A stretch of DNA of 64,000 bases from Dietzia natronolimnaea (lineage in GTDB: Bacteria > Actinomycetota > Actinomycetes > Mycobacteriales > Mycobacteriaceae): contig NZ_NTGA01000011.1 of the NCBI RefSeq assembly GCF_002289575.1, positions 62,001-126,000 on the forward strand, read 5' to 3'. Within the stretch, counting starts at the first letter, position 1. Each line of letters begins with the position of its first letter. Position numbers and translations under genes: made by a program. Shown here in pieces: positions 1 to 10,240 of the stretch. Under the pieces are notes generated by a model. It did no database searches. It was given only the letters and a program-made list of their open reading frames with translations, and was not told the DNA's origin.

Positions 1-86
1 AACCGGGAGTAGAACGGGTACGGATCCTCGTGTACGGCGTAGTCATACGGGCTGAACACGAGCGGGGCTGGAGTCGCGGTGGTCAT
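1..86 (-). CDS. cytochrome P450, N-terminal fragment (cut by window edge)
   Basis: Only the first 28 codons lie in the window, reading leftward from an ATG at 86. The peptide includes FSPYDYAVHEDPYPFYSR, the typical N-terminal 'D-P-[FY]-P-x-[YF]-x-x-[LR]' opening of actinobacterial cytochromes P450 (heme monooxygenases). The heme-binding cysteine region is outside the window. It is followed upstream by a TetR gene on the same strand, 8 bp away, so the two are probably co-transcribed. The order P450-TetR-aldehyde dehydrogenase-SDR matches what I recall of the M. tuberculosis cyp123 region (Rv0766c onward), which supports the call; the fragment alone is short. Confidence 0.7.
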   Translation of the reverse strand, partial: MTTATPAPLVFSPYDYAVHEDPYPFYSR

Positions 87-94
87 GTCTCAGG

Positions 95-667
95 TCACCT
101 CAGGATGAGTCGGGCGGCGGACTCGATGGCGTCCGCCATGTCGGAGTAGGAGCCATAGCCCATGCCCGCGCGGACGAGCGCGCCCGCGTAGACCATCTCC
201 AGGGCGCCGATCACCTCGTCGTCGGCCTCATCACCCAGCGCGGCCGTCAGACGCCGACGGATGTCGGCACCGATCCGGATCCTCAGGTGGGACACCTCCG
301 GATCGTCGCCCAGGAGGGCCGCGGTGACCGCCGAGGAGAGCTCGGGCTCGTCCGCCACCAGCAGCGCGACATCGCGCAGGACCGCCACCACCCTGTCCAC
401 CGTGGTGCCGGCCGAGGCGCCCTCGGTGACGTGGTCGCGGAGGCGTCGCCAGAACACCTCCGCGATGAGGTGGCCCTTGGAGGAGAAGTAGGTGTACGCG
501 GTGGCCGGGGCCACGCCGGCCTTGGCCGCCACCGCCCGGACCGCGAGGCCGCCCGGCCCCTTCTCGCGCAAGACCTCGACGGCCGCGCTGGTGAGGCGGT
601 CGACGGTCTCGGCCTGCTGGCCGTTGAGACGCCTTCGCGTGGATTCGAAACGCACGTCACTGGACAT
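95..667 (-). CDS. TetR-family transcriptional regulator
   Basis: 190-residue repressor-like protein. Residues about 15-65 form the TetR DNA-binding domain: a helix VDRLTSAAVEVLREKG, then the HTH VRAVAAKAGVAPATAYTYF followed by SSKGHLIAEVF. The rest is a helical ligand-binding domain with no recognisable ligand signature. The frame runs further upstream, but I chose the ATG at 667 because the protein before it resembles nothing and would cross the operator repeats at 669-717. It is divergent from aldA and probably co-transcribed with the P450 downstream. By position it most likely controls both directions; the inducer is unknown, possibly an aldehyde or P450 substrate. Confidence 0.88.
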   Translation of the reverse strand: MSSDVRFESTRRRLNGQQAETVDRLTSAAVEVLREKGPGGLAVRAVAAKAGVAPATAYTYFSSKGHLIAEVFWRRLRDHVTEGASAGTTVDRVVAVLRDVALLVADEPELSSAVTAALLGDDPEVSHLRIRIGADIRRRLTAALGDEADDEVIGALEMVYAGALVRAGMGYGSYSDMADAIESAARLILR

Positions 668-668
668 G

Positions 669-717
669 TGTCTGGACAGTACACCACTGGCCGGACTATC
701 GTCTAGACAGTTGTCTA
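669..717. promoter_or_regulatory. putative TetR operator: two repeats 31 bp apart
   Basis: The short TetR/aldA divergent region holds a perfect inverted repeat TAGACA-GT-TGTCTA (704-717). It also holds two related direct copies, GTCTGGACAGTACAC (670-684) and GTCTAGACAGTTGTC (701-715), which match at 11 of 15 positions and are 31 bp (three helical turns) apart. This is what a TetR dimer site pair controlling both divergent promoters would look like. Binding by the adjacent TetR is inferred, not shown. Confidence 0.6.
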
Positions 718-755
718 CCCACTGGATGTCCATCAACCCTGACGGAAGGCCCCCC

Positions 756-2231
<1,476 letters not shown>

Positions 2232-2285
2232 CATTTCACCCCCACCCGAACCACCACCCCTGACGAGAAGGAAGAGACCACAGAC

Positions 2286-3038
2286 ATGGGACGTTTTGAC
2301 GGTAAGTCCGTGATCGTGACCGGCGCGGCCGGCGGGATCGGCGAGGAGTACGCCAAGGCCCTCGCCGCGGAGGGCGCGAAGGTCGTGGTGGCCGACGTCT
2401 CGGACACCGAGGGACAGCGCGTGGCGCAGGAGATCACCGCGGCCGGTGGGGAGGCGTTCTTCCAGCACACCGACGTCTCCGACCCGGACTCGGCCGGGGC
2501 CTGCGCCGAGGCCGCCGTGGACAGGTTCGGCCGACTGGACATGCTGGTCAACAACGCCGCGATCTTCGGCGGGATGAAGCTCGACTTCCTCATCACCGTG
2601 CCGTGGGACTACTACGAGAAGTTCATGTCGGTGAACCTCAACGGTCAGCTGATCATGGTGCGCGCCTGCTGGGAGAAGATGGCGGCCGCCGGCGGTGGCG
2701 CCATCGTCAACCAGTCCTCCACCGCCGCGTGGCTCTACTCGGGCTTCTACGGCCTGGCCAAGGTGGGCGTCAACGGCCTCACCCAGCAGTTGGCCACCGA
2801 ACTGGGCGGGTCCAACATCCGCATCAACGCGATCGCGCCCGGCCCGATCGACACCGAGGCCAACCGCTCGACCACCCCCCAGTCCATCGTCAAGGACATG
2901 GTGGACAAGCTCCCGCTCAAGAGGATGGGACAGCCGGAGGACCTGGTCGGGATGCTGCTCTTCCTGCTCTCGGACGAGGCGTCGTGGATCACCGGTCAGA
3001 TCTTCAACGTCGACGGCGGACAGGTCATCAGGTCGTGA
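2286..3038 (+). CDS. short-chain dehydrogenase/reductase
   Basis: 250-residue classical SDR. The Rossmann cofactor motif is VTGAAGGIGEEYAKAL near residues 9-24, NNAA is near residue 88, and the active-site Ser and Tyr-x-x-x-Lys lie in NQSS...YGLAK. The ending WITGQIFNVDGG is the usual SDR C-terminus. A clear ribosome site (GAGAAGGAAGAG) precedes the ATG. It follows aldA by 54 bp and its stop overlaps the start of the next gene, so it belongs to the same operon. It probably interconverts a hydroxy and a keto group on the same substrate that the P450 and aldehyde dehydrogenase handle; the substrate is unknown. Confidence 0.92.
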   Translation: MGRFDGKSVIVTGAAGGIGEEYAKALAAEGAKVVVADVSDTEGQRVAQEITAAGGEAFFQHTDVSDPDSAGACAEAAVDRFGRLDMLVNNAAIFGGMKLDFLITVPWDYYEKFMSVNLNGQLIMVRACWEKMAAAGGGAIVNQSSTAAWLYSGFYGLAKVGVNGLTQQLATELGGSNIRINAIAPGPIDTEANRSTTPQSIVKDMVDKLPLKRMGQPEDLVGMLLFLLSDEASWITGQIFNVDGGQVIRS

Positions 3039-4033
3039 GCGTGAACCCGGCCGACATCTCCGGGCAGGGCGCCGGAGCCGCACCCGTGGGTCCGGGCTCC
3101 CCGGAGGACTCCCCTGCGCCCGTCGGGTTCATCGGACTGGGCAACATGGGCGCTCCCATCGCCCATCGGTTGCTGTCGTGGCCCGGCGGCCTGGCCGTCT
3201 GCGACGTCCGCCCCGAGGCGACCGAACCGTTCACCGCGGAGGGGGCCACCTCCGGCGCGACACCGGCCGAGGTGGCCCGGACGGCCAGACTGGTCTCGGT
3301 GACGGTCCTCGACGACGCGCAGGTCCGCGACGTCGTCGACGGCCCCGACGGGATCCTGCGCACGGCCGGGCCGGGAACGGTGGTGGCGGTCCATTCCACC
3401 ATCTCCGACTCCACGGCCGTAGAGCTCGCCAGGACGTGCGGAACGCACGGCGTGCACCTGGTGGACGCCCCGGTCTCGGGCGGGGCACCGGGCGCGGAGA
3501 AGGGCGAGCTCGCGGTGATGGTGGGCGGGACGCGCGAGGTCTACGAGGCCTGCAAGCCCGTCTTCGCGCTGTGGGCCGCGCTGCCGGTCCACGCCGGCGA
3601 GGTGGGGGCGGGTACGCGGATGAAGCTGGCCCGCAACCTGCTGCACTTCGTCTCGTTCACCGCCGCCGCCGAGGCCTCCCGACTGGCGGAGGCCGCGGGA
3701 CTCGACATTGCCAAGCTGGGCCGCGTGGTGCGGCACACCGACGCCATCACCGGTGGCGCCGGCGCGGTGATGTTGCGCGACACCACCGCGCCGATCGCCC
3801 CCGACGACTTCTGGCACGGTGTCTTCACCCACGTCCGGGGCCTCGGCGAGAAGGACCTCTCACTGGCCCTGGAGCTCGGGCAGCGGCTGGAGGTGGACCT
3901 GCCGCTCGGGACCATCGCGTTGCGCGACCTGGGCGCCGGTTTCGGCGTGGGGCCGGGAGAGATCGCCCGCCGCGCCGCGGGTGCGCCCGGGGATGACGGC
4001 GGAATCACCGACGACGACGAGGGAGCACGATGA
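3035..4033 (+). CDS. 3-hydroxyisobutyrate-dehydrogenase-like NAD(P) oxidoreductase
   Basis: 332-residue beta-hydroxyacid dehydrogenase. The N-terminal NAD domain starts with VGFIGLGNMGAPIAHRLL near residue 28. The family motif DAPVSGGAPGAEKGELAVMVGG (split here as DAPVSGGAPGAE and KGELAVMVGG) follows, with the catalytic-lysine region KLARNLLHF near residue 195. I chose the GTG at 3035, which overlaps the SDR stop (GTGA) and implies translational coupling; a second in-frame GTG lies at 3041. A proline- and glycine-rich stretch of about 25 residues precedes the Rossmann fold. It would oxidise a beta-hydroxy acid to a semialdehyde; the exact substrate is unknown. It corresponds in position to Rv0770 as I recall. 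Confidence 0.88.
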   Translation: MSVNPADISGQGAGAAPVGPGSPEDSPAPVGFIGLGNMGAPIAHRLLSWPGGLAVCDVRPEATEPFTAEGATSGATPAEVARTARLVSVTVLDDAQVRDVVDGPDGILRTAGPGTVVAVHSTISDSTAVELARTCGTHGVHLVDAPVSGGAPGAEKGELAVMVGGTREVYEACKPVFALWAALPVHAGEVGAGTRMKLARNLLHFVSFTAAAEASRLAEAAGLDIAKLGRVVRHTDAITGGAGAVMLRDTTAPIAPDDFWHGVFTHVRGLGEKDLSLALELGQRLEVDLPLGTIALRDLGAGFGVGPGEIARRAAGAPGDDGGITDDDEGAR

Positions 4034-4446
4034 GCGACACGGCAGAATCCGGGATGTCCCCGGAGCGCGAGCGCGGGTTGGCCATGATGACCGAGGTCTA
4101 CGGCTTCGAGATGACCGACGGGCCGGGTGACTACTTCGCCGAGACCGCGGACCACCTGTTCGGGCGCGTGTGGTCCCGCCCCGGTCTGAGCCATCGCGAC
4201 CGCCGCCTGCTCCTGCTGGGCGCGCTCACCGCTCAGGGGAACACGGACATCGCCGACATCCAGGTGGGCGCCGCGCTGGGTAACGGCGAGCTGACACCCG
4301 AGGAACTGGAGGAGATCGTGCTGTTCCTCTGCTACTACGCGGGCTGGCCGAACGGTACCAAGCTGGGCAACGTGGTGGGCCCGCACGTCGCGCGCGCCCG
4401 GAAGGCCGCCCGCCGGGCCGAGGCGGGGAACGATGGCCGCGACTGA
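4030..4446 (+). CDS. carboxymuconolactone decarboxylase (CMD) family protein
   Basis: 138-residue all-helical protein of the CMD/AhpD fold. SRPGLSHRDRRLLLLGALTAQG and LTPEELEEIVLFLCYYAGWPNG are the conserved helices of gamma-CMD-type proteins. It lacks the CxxC redox pair of AhpD, so a decarboxylase-like rather than peroxidase role is more likely. The ATG overlaps the stop of the preceding dehydrogenase by 4 bp (ATGA), and it closes the aldA operon, matching the position I recall for Rv0771. It may act on a lactone or beta-keto acid intermediate of the same unknown pathway. Confidence 0.88.
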   Translation: MSDTAESGMSPERERGLAMMTEVYGFEMTDGPGDYFAETADHLFGRVWSRPGLSHRDRRLLLLGALTAQGNTDIADIQVGAALGNGELTPEELEEIVLFLCYYAGWPNGTKLGNVVGPHVARARKAARRAEAGNDGRD

Positions 4447-4489
4447 GCGCGGGGCCGAGGGCGGGGATCGCGGGCGGAGTCATGAGCGA

Positions 4490-5161
<672 letters not shown>

Positions 5162-5189
5162 GGCCCGCACCGCCGGCTCGCACGGCGGC

Positions 5190-7211
5190 TCACACCGCCC
5201 ACCGGCCGCCCGCGCTCCAGGCGTCACCCGAGCCCGGGCGGCCGCGTCGTGTGTGGAGGAACCTGCCGACCACGGCGGCCCCGAGGTCGTCGACGTCCGG
5301 GGCCACCACGGTGCCGCCGACCCGGCGGGCCAGCGCGTCGAGGAAGCGCCCGAGCCCGGGGTCGTCGCCGAGCCGGAAGAACGTGGTCTGCGCACCGAAC
5401 CGCGCCACGCGGTCCAACTCGTCGACGGTCGTGCGGATGGTCTCCGGTGCGGGTGGGTAGCCGAACCACGGCTCCCCGCTCCCCAACAGGTGAGCCGTGG
5501 GCTCGCCGTCGGTGACGATGAGCAGCACCGGCTGCATCGACGGGTGTCTCCGGAAGAACCGGCCGGCCAGGAGCAGGGCGTGGTGGAGGTTGGTGCCCAT
5601 CTCGTACTCCGCGTCGAGGGAGAGCAGGTCCTCCACCGTCCGGGTCCGGGCGAAGCGGCCGAACGAGATGAGTTGGAGCGTGTCCTGCCGGAACCGCGTA
5701 CTCACGAGGTGGTGCAGGGCCAGCGCGGTGCGCTTCATCGGGACCCATCGGCCCTCCATGGCCATCGAGAACGACGTGTCGACCAGCAGCGCGACGGCGG
5801 CCTGGGTCCGCGACTCCGTCTCCCTGACCTCGATGTCGTCCGGCAGCAGCCGGATTCCCTGTCCCGGATCCCCACCCTCGGCCACGACCCGGGACAGGGC
5901 GTTGGTGACGGTCCGCGGCACGTCCCACGACTCCACGTCACCGAACCGCCAGGCGCGGCTCGCTCCCGTCTGGTCCCCCGCCGCCCCGGACATCCGCGTC
6001 TCGCGGGCGCCGGTGCGACCCGAGAGCCGACGGGCGGCGTCACGCAGCAGGGAACCGCCGAGCTTGCGCAGTGCTGCCGGGGACAACCTCAGGTCGCCGT
6101 CGGGGCGCCTGCTCAGGTAACCCGAGTCGCGCATCGACTGCTCGAGCCGCGCCAGCGTGCGCAGGGAGACCGCGGCCTCTCCCCCGAGGTGGCGGGCCAC
6201 GGCCTCGAGGTCCAGCTCGGACAGGGGCGAACCCTCGCTGCCCCGCGCCAGCTGCTCGGCGAGACGGTCCAGGTCACCGAGCTCCGCCATCGCCGCGGCA
6301 CCCTCGGAGAAACCGAGTCCCTCCTCGCCGTCGAAGTCCGCGGAGCCGTCCCAGTCCTCGCCGGGTCTGAGCGACTGCAGTAGCCCGTCGAGCCGACCCA
6401 GCTGCTCCATGAGTTCCGGTGAGCCGAACGCCTGCTGCGAGAGCGCCATCAACTCCTCCCGCTGCTCCGGTGTCATCGAGCGCATCATGCGCTGCGCGGC
6501 CGCCGCGCGCCGGGCCAGCACGTCGATGAGCTCGTCGATGTCGGCCGGCTGCTCCGGGAAGGAGTCCGAGTGCTTGTCCATGAACCGCTCGAAGTCCTCG
6601 GGGGTGTCCTGCCCACGAGCGTGCTTGTCGAGCAACTCGGTGAGGTCGGCGAGCATCTCCGACACCGCCGCACGATCGGCGTCGGTCGCGTTCTCCAGGG
6701 CCTGTTTCATCCCCGCGAAGCGCGACTCGAGCGCCTCCTCTCCGAGGAGATCCTGGATCCTCCTGTAGGCCTCCCACGCATCGGAGGAGGCCCAGTCGTA
6801 CTCGGCGAGCTCGCCGACCGCCGCGGCCGGGGAATCCGGGAGGTTCTCGATGGTCATCTCTCGCAGGGTGCGATCCATCGGGTCCATCTGCGTGTCCCGG
6901 GCGAGCTGCCCGCGTTCGGCCAACAGCGCCTTGTCCAACAGCTCGGACACCTCCTCCAGGGTCCCGCCCAGGTGGCCGCGCTCGAGCAGTTCACGGCGCC
7001 GACGCTGCACCCTGCCCGCGAGGTCGTCGAGACCGGCCTGGCCCCGACCGCCCCGGCGGAGGAACTCGCGCATCGACTGCTCGGGCGAGTACCCGGACAT
7101 CACCCCCTCGGACACCGCCTCGAGCGCCTCGGACAGGTCGAGCGGGGGCGCGAGAGGGTCGGGGCCTCCGACGTATCGTCCGTACCGCGCGCGGGGCTCG
7201 TCTCGCGACAT
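5190..7211 (-). CDS. VWA-domain protein partnered with a MoxR-type ATPase
   Basis: 673-residue cytoplasmic protein. The first 460 residues are charged and helical, rich in Glu, Arg and Leu, without known catalytic motifs. A von Willebrand A domain follows, with the MIDAS start AVALLVDTSFSM (Asp near residue 476, D-x-S-x-S intact), GTNLHHALLLAG and LIVTDGEPTAH, so metal-ion binding is likely. I chose the ATG at 7211 because the frame upstream codes for nothing recognisable. It is downstream of the AAA+ ATPase gene on the same strand (53 bp gap). Such MoxR/VWA pairs are thought to act as metal-insertion or complex-assembly chaperones. The pair matches what I recall as Rv0958-Rv0959. The client is unknown. 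Confidence 0.85.
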   Translation of the reverse strand: MSRDEPRARYGRYVGGPDPLAPPLDLSEALEAVSEGVMSGYSPEQSMREFLRRGGRGQAGLDDLAGRVQRRRRELLERGHLGGTLEEVSELLDKALLAERGQLARDTQMDPMDRTLREMTIENLPDSPAAAVGELAEYDWASSDAWEAYRRIQDLLGEEALESRFAGMKQALENATDADRAAVSEMLADLTELLDKHARGQDTPEDFERFMDKHSDSFPEQPADIDELIDVLARRAAAAQRMMRSMTPEQREELMALSQQAFGSPELMEQLGRLDGLLQSLRPGEDWDGSADFDGEEGLGFSEGAAAMAELGDLDRLAEQLARGSEGSPLSELDLEAVARHLGGEAAVSLRTLARLEQSMRDSGYLSRRPDGDLRLSPAALRKLGGSLLRDAARRLSGRTGARETRMSGAAGDQTGASRAWRFGDVESWDVPRTVTNALSRVVAEGGDPGQGIRLLPDDIEVRETESRTQAAVALLVDTSFSMAMEGRWVPMKRTALALHHLVSTRFRQDTLQLISFGRFARTRTVEDLLSLDAEYEMGTNLHHALLLAGRFFRRHPSMQPVLLIVTDGEPTAHLLGSGEPWFGYPPAPETIRTTVDELDRVARFGAQTTFFRLGDDPGLGRFLDALARRVGGTVVAPDVDDLGAAVVGRFLHTRRGRPGSGDAWSAGGRWAV

Positions 7212-7264
7212 CGCGTCCCTCCTGCTCCGGCGGCTCCTCGGCCACCATCGTCGACCCCGGGGGG

Positions 7265-8671
7265 TCAACCGTAGACGGCGGCGCCGTCCCCGGTCTCCTT
7301 GGACAGGCGCCGCGAGAGGTAGAGCCCCTCCAGCGCGAACTCGATCGCCCCCGCCCTCTGCCCCACGGTCTGGGCGCCCGCGCGCTCGGCGATCCGGTCG
7401 TAGAGGTCCGGATCGGAGAGCTCGGGCAGGTCGTCGAGGAACTCCGCCGCGGTGACACTGGCGCCGGTGGTCAGGGTCACCGACCCGTCGAACGCCTCGA
7501 CGAGGGGGGCCAGGTCGAGACCGCGGAACATCTCGCGCACCACGTCGACCGTGGCGCTGCGCAGGAGATAGCGGAGGATCTCCGTCTCGCGGCCCTCCTC
7601 ACCCGGCTCGAACTCGATCTTCCCGCGCAGCACCTCCACGGCGGCGTCGACGTCGACCAGCCGCGCGACCGCCTCGCCCGGGTCGTCGGTCCCCCGGACG
7701 GCGGCGCGCCGCCTGGCCGCGGCCGCGACGGTCTCGGCGCCGGCGATCGCGAAGCGCGCGGACACGCCGGAGGACTGGTTGACCGAATCCGAGGTCCGCA
7801 GTTCGCGCGTGAACCGGGCGAGCAGTTCCATCAGGGCGTCCGGGACCTCCGCGGTGAGCTCCGCCTCCTGGCGCACGACCTCGATCTCGTCGGACAGGTC
7901 CAGCGGGTAGTGCGTGCGGATCTCGGCGCCGAACCGATCCTTGAGCGGGGTGATGATGCGCCCGCGGTTGGTGTAGTCCTCCGGGTTCGCCGAGGCCACC
8001 ACCAGGACGTCGAGGGGAAGACGCAGGACGTACCCGCGGATCTGGACGTCCCGCTCCTCCATGACGTTGAGCAGGGCCACCTGGATGCGCTCCGCCAGGT
8101 CGGGAAGTTCGTTGAGCGCCACGATCCCGCGGTTCGCGCGCGGCACCAGACCATAGTGGATGGTCTCCGGGTCGCCGAGGCGCCGTCCCTCGGCCACCCG
8201 CATCGGGTCGACGTCGCCGATCATGTCCGCCACGGAGGTGTCCGGGGTCGAGAGCTTCTCGACGTAGCGCTCGGTCCGGTGCCGCCAGTCGATCGGCAGG
8301 GAGTCCCCCTCCCGGGCGATCCGCTCCCGCGTCGCCGAGGTGATCGGAGCGAGCGGGTCCTCACCGAGCTCGGATCCCGCGACGACGGGCGACCACTCGT
8401 CGAGCAGGCCCACCAGGGTGCGCAGAAGGCGGGTCTTGCCCTGCCCTCGCTCGCCCAGCAGGACGATGTCGTGCCCGGCGATGATCGCCCGCTCCAGTTG
8501 CGGGATGACCGTCGTGTCGAACCCGTGCATCCCCGGCCAGGGATCGCGGCCCGCGGCCAGTCCCGCGAGGAGGTTCTCGCGCATCTCCTCGCGCAGGCTG
8601 CGGCTGGTGTACCCCGCGGCGCGTAGCTCGCCGAGGGTCTTGACGTCCGGCTTCTCGCTCACCTTGCCCAC
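7265..8671 (-). CDS. AAA+ ATPase, MoxR/magnesium-chelatase ChlI-like
   Basis: 468-residue AAA+ protein. Walker A is LLGERGQGKTRLL near residues 70-82. The Walker B-like strand reads GIVALNELPDL, with Asn where Asp is usual; I believe this is normal for this subgroup. Sensor 1 is VVASANPEDYTNRGR and the arginine-finger area is LKDRFGAEIRTHYPL. I chose the GTG at 8671 because a strong GGAGGA sits 5 bp upstream; an earlier in-frame ATG at 8716 lacks one. It is followed by the VWA gene, so the two probably form an ATP-driven chaperone pair like BchI/BchD or MoxR/CoxE. True magnesium chelatase activity is unlikely because no bacteriochlorophyll or cobaltochelatase partner is nearby. Confidence 0.87.
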   Translation of the reverse strand: MGKVSEKPDVKTLGELRAAGYTSRSLREEMRENLLAGLAAGRDPWPGMHGFDTTVIPQLERAIIAGHDIVLLGERGQGKTRLLRTLVGLLDEWSPVVAGSELGEDPLAPITSATRERIAREGDSLPIDWRHRTERYVEKLSTPDTSVADMIGDVDPMRVAEGRRLGDPETIHYGLVPRANRGIVALNELPDLAERIQVALLNVMEERDVQIRGYVLRLPLDVLVVASANPEDYTNRGRIITPLKDRFGAEIRTHYPLDLSDEIEVVRQEAELTAEVPDALMELLARFTRELRTSDSVNQSSGVSARFAIAGAETVAAAARRRAAVRGTDDPGEAVARLVDVDAAVEVLRGKIEFEPGEEGRETEILRYLLRSATVDVVREMFRGLDLAPLVEAFDGSVTLTTGASVTAAEFLDDLPELSDPDLYDRIAERAGAQTVGQRAGAIEFALEGLYLSRRLSKETGDGAAVYG

Positions 8672-8747
8672 GGTAGTCCTCCACGCGGTGGCGTGCTCCC
8701 GACGCGAGCCGGGCACGGATCTCGGGGCCGGGTGGCGGGGCCCGGGC

Positions 8748-9203
8748 TCAGTCGTCGATCGGCACCCGGTGGCCGCTCGCGATCGAGACCCGGTTGAACG
8801 CGTTGATCATCACGATCGACCACTCCAGCGCGGAGAGCTGGCCCTCGTCGAAGTGCTCGGCGGCGGCGGAGGTGGCCGCCTCGCGCTCGTCGACGCTGTC
8901 CAGGCGCGTGAGCGACTCCGCCAGGCGGAGAGCGGCCCGCTCGGGATCGCCGAACTCCTCGATGTCCCGCCACGCCGGGAGCAGGTCCAGTCGCTCCTGC
9001 GACACCCCCGCCTTGCGCGCGGCCGGGACGTGCGTGGCCAGGCAGGCCGCGCACCCGTTGAGCTGCGAGACACGGATGTTGACCAGCTCGAGCAGCGACT
9101 CCTCTAGCCCGGCCCCGGTGGAGGCCTCCCGGGAGGCGACCGCGGTGCGGACGAGCTGCTTGTAGACCTCACGCTGGGCACGGTCCAGCTGCGGGACGCC
9201 CAT
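8748..9203 (-). CDS. AhpD-like carboxymuconolactone decarboxylase family protein
   Basis: 151-residue AhpD-fold protein with the redox signature NGCAACLATHVPAARKAG: a CxxC pair plus a downstream His, as in alkylhydroperoxidase AhpD-like proteins. The N-terminal helix reads YKQLVRTAVASREA. The ATG at 9203 follows a strong GGAGGAGG and lies 2 bp after the pirin stop, so it is the third gene of an SDR-pirin-AhpD operon. It probably reduces peroxides or acts as a thiol-disulfide partner. The larger frame extending to 10055 is a shadow of the pirin gene. Confidence 0.88.
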   Translation of the reverse strand: MGVPQLDRAQREVYKQLVRTAVASREASTGAGLEESLLELVNIRVSQLNGCAACLATHVPAARKAGVSQERLDLLPAWRDIEEFGDPERAALRLAESLTRLDSVDEREAATSAAAEHFDEGQLSALEWSIVMINAFNRVSIASGHRVPIDD

Positions 9204-9205
9204 GA

Positions 9206-10240
9206 TCAGACCTCCTCCCCGGCCTGTGCCCGCGCGGCCGGGTTCGCCCTCGGCCTGAGGACGCTGCCGGGAAGCGTGGGCGCGGGGAGGCGGGTGAGCC
9301 CGTCGGGGTTCCGCCCGATGTAGCCGTCGACCCGGCCGAAGCGGTCCGAGGCGTCCTCCCACTCCTGCCGGTAACGGGCGATCTCCTCGTGGCTGCGACC
9401 GATGAAGTTCCACCACATCACGATCTCCTCGCCGAACGGGGTGCCACCGATGAGGATCATGCGCGCCGGGGTGGATCCGGTGTTGTCGATCGTCAGGGTG
9501 GCCTCGCCGACACCTGTGTAGCCCAGCTGGGCGGGTTCGACGGTCACGCCCTCGAGGGTGATGTCGCCGGTGTCCACCAGGAGCCCGTGTTCGAACTCCG
9601 GGTCCACGTCGAGGGTGAGCCGGGCGCCGGGGTCCAGCCGGAGCTCCGCGCCCAGGAGCGGGGTGAAGGTCGTGACGGAGGACGACGAGCCCAGCAGCGA
9701 CCCGATGAAGACCAGGGCGGATCCGCCCTCGTACTCCACCGTCTCGGGGACATGGTGCTCGAATCGGCGGCCGGTGCTCCCGCGGTCCCTCTCGGGCAGC
9801 GCGGTCCACAGCTGCACGCCGTGCAGGACTCCGGTGTCCTGGGTCGAGACCTCGGTGTGGCAGATACCCGCCCCGGAGGTCATGAGGTTGACCTCGCCGG
9901 GCCGGACCACCGCGTGGTTGTCCCCCGAGTCGTGATGGGTCACCGCGCCCTCGAAAAGCCAGCTGACGGTCTGGAGACCGGTGTGCGGATGCGAGGGCAC
10001 GTCCATCCCGCCGGTGGCCGAGACGTCGTCCGGGCCGTAGTGGTCGACGAAGCACCAGGCCCCGATGAGGGAGCGCTGCCGCTGGGGCAGCGTCCGCCTG
10101 ACCGTCATCGCACGCGGACCGCCCAGCGGGACGTCACGGCAGGTGATGATCTCCACCGCGGCGCCCCCGGGTTCGGGTCCACCGGGCGATCCGCCGGCCT
10201 CGCACTCGATCTCCTCCGGATGTGCGTCGAGGTTGCTCAC
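9206..10240 (-). CDS. pirin family protein (cupin, quercetinase-like)
   Basis: 344-residue bicupin pirin. The N-terminal cupin carries the metal-binding set: WCFVDHYGP, then DVPSHPHTGLQTVSWLFEG (the H-x-H pair) and SGAGICHTE (further His and Glu). These are the iron ligands of pirin/YhhW quercetin 2,3-dioxygenases. The C-terminal cupin includes the usual RMILIGGTPFGEEIVMWWN. I chose the GTG at 10240, which overlaps the SDR stop (GTGA) and has GGAGGTG 5 bp upstream. Pirins can be dioxygenases or redox-sensing proteins; which applies here cannot be told. Its neighbours, SDR and AhpD-like, suggest a redox or aromatic-compound role. Confidence 0.93.
   Translation of the reverse strand: MSNLDAHPEEIECEAGGSPGGPEPGGAAVEIITCRDVPLGGPRAMTVRRTLPQRQRSLIGAWCFVDHYGPDDVSATGGMDVPSHPHTGLQTVSWLFEGAVTHHDSGDNHAVVRPGEVNLMTSGAGICHTEVSTQDTGVLHGVQLWTALPERDRGSTGRRFEHHVPETVEYEGGSALVFIGSLLGSSSSVTTFTPLLGAELRLDPGARLTLDVDPEFEHGLLVDTGDITLEGVTVEPAQLGYTGVGEATLTIDNTGSTPARMILIGGTPFGEEIVMWWNFIGRSHEEIARYRQEWEDASDRFGRVDGYIGRNPDGLTRLPAPTLPGSVLRPRANPAARAQAGEEV

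Noticed and set aside
5190-8671. True magnesium chelatase operon
   Set aside because: No large subunit or (bacterio)chlorophyll genes nearby; the pair fits MoxR/VWA chaperones better.
8748-10055. Longer version of the AhpD-like gene
   Set aside because: The upstream 280 codons overlap the pirin gene in another frame and have no homology; the ATG at 9203 has a strong ribosome site.
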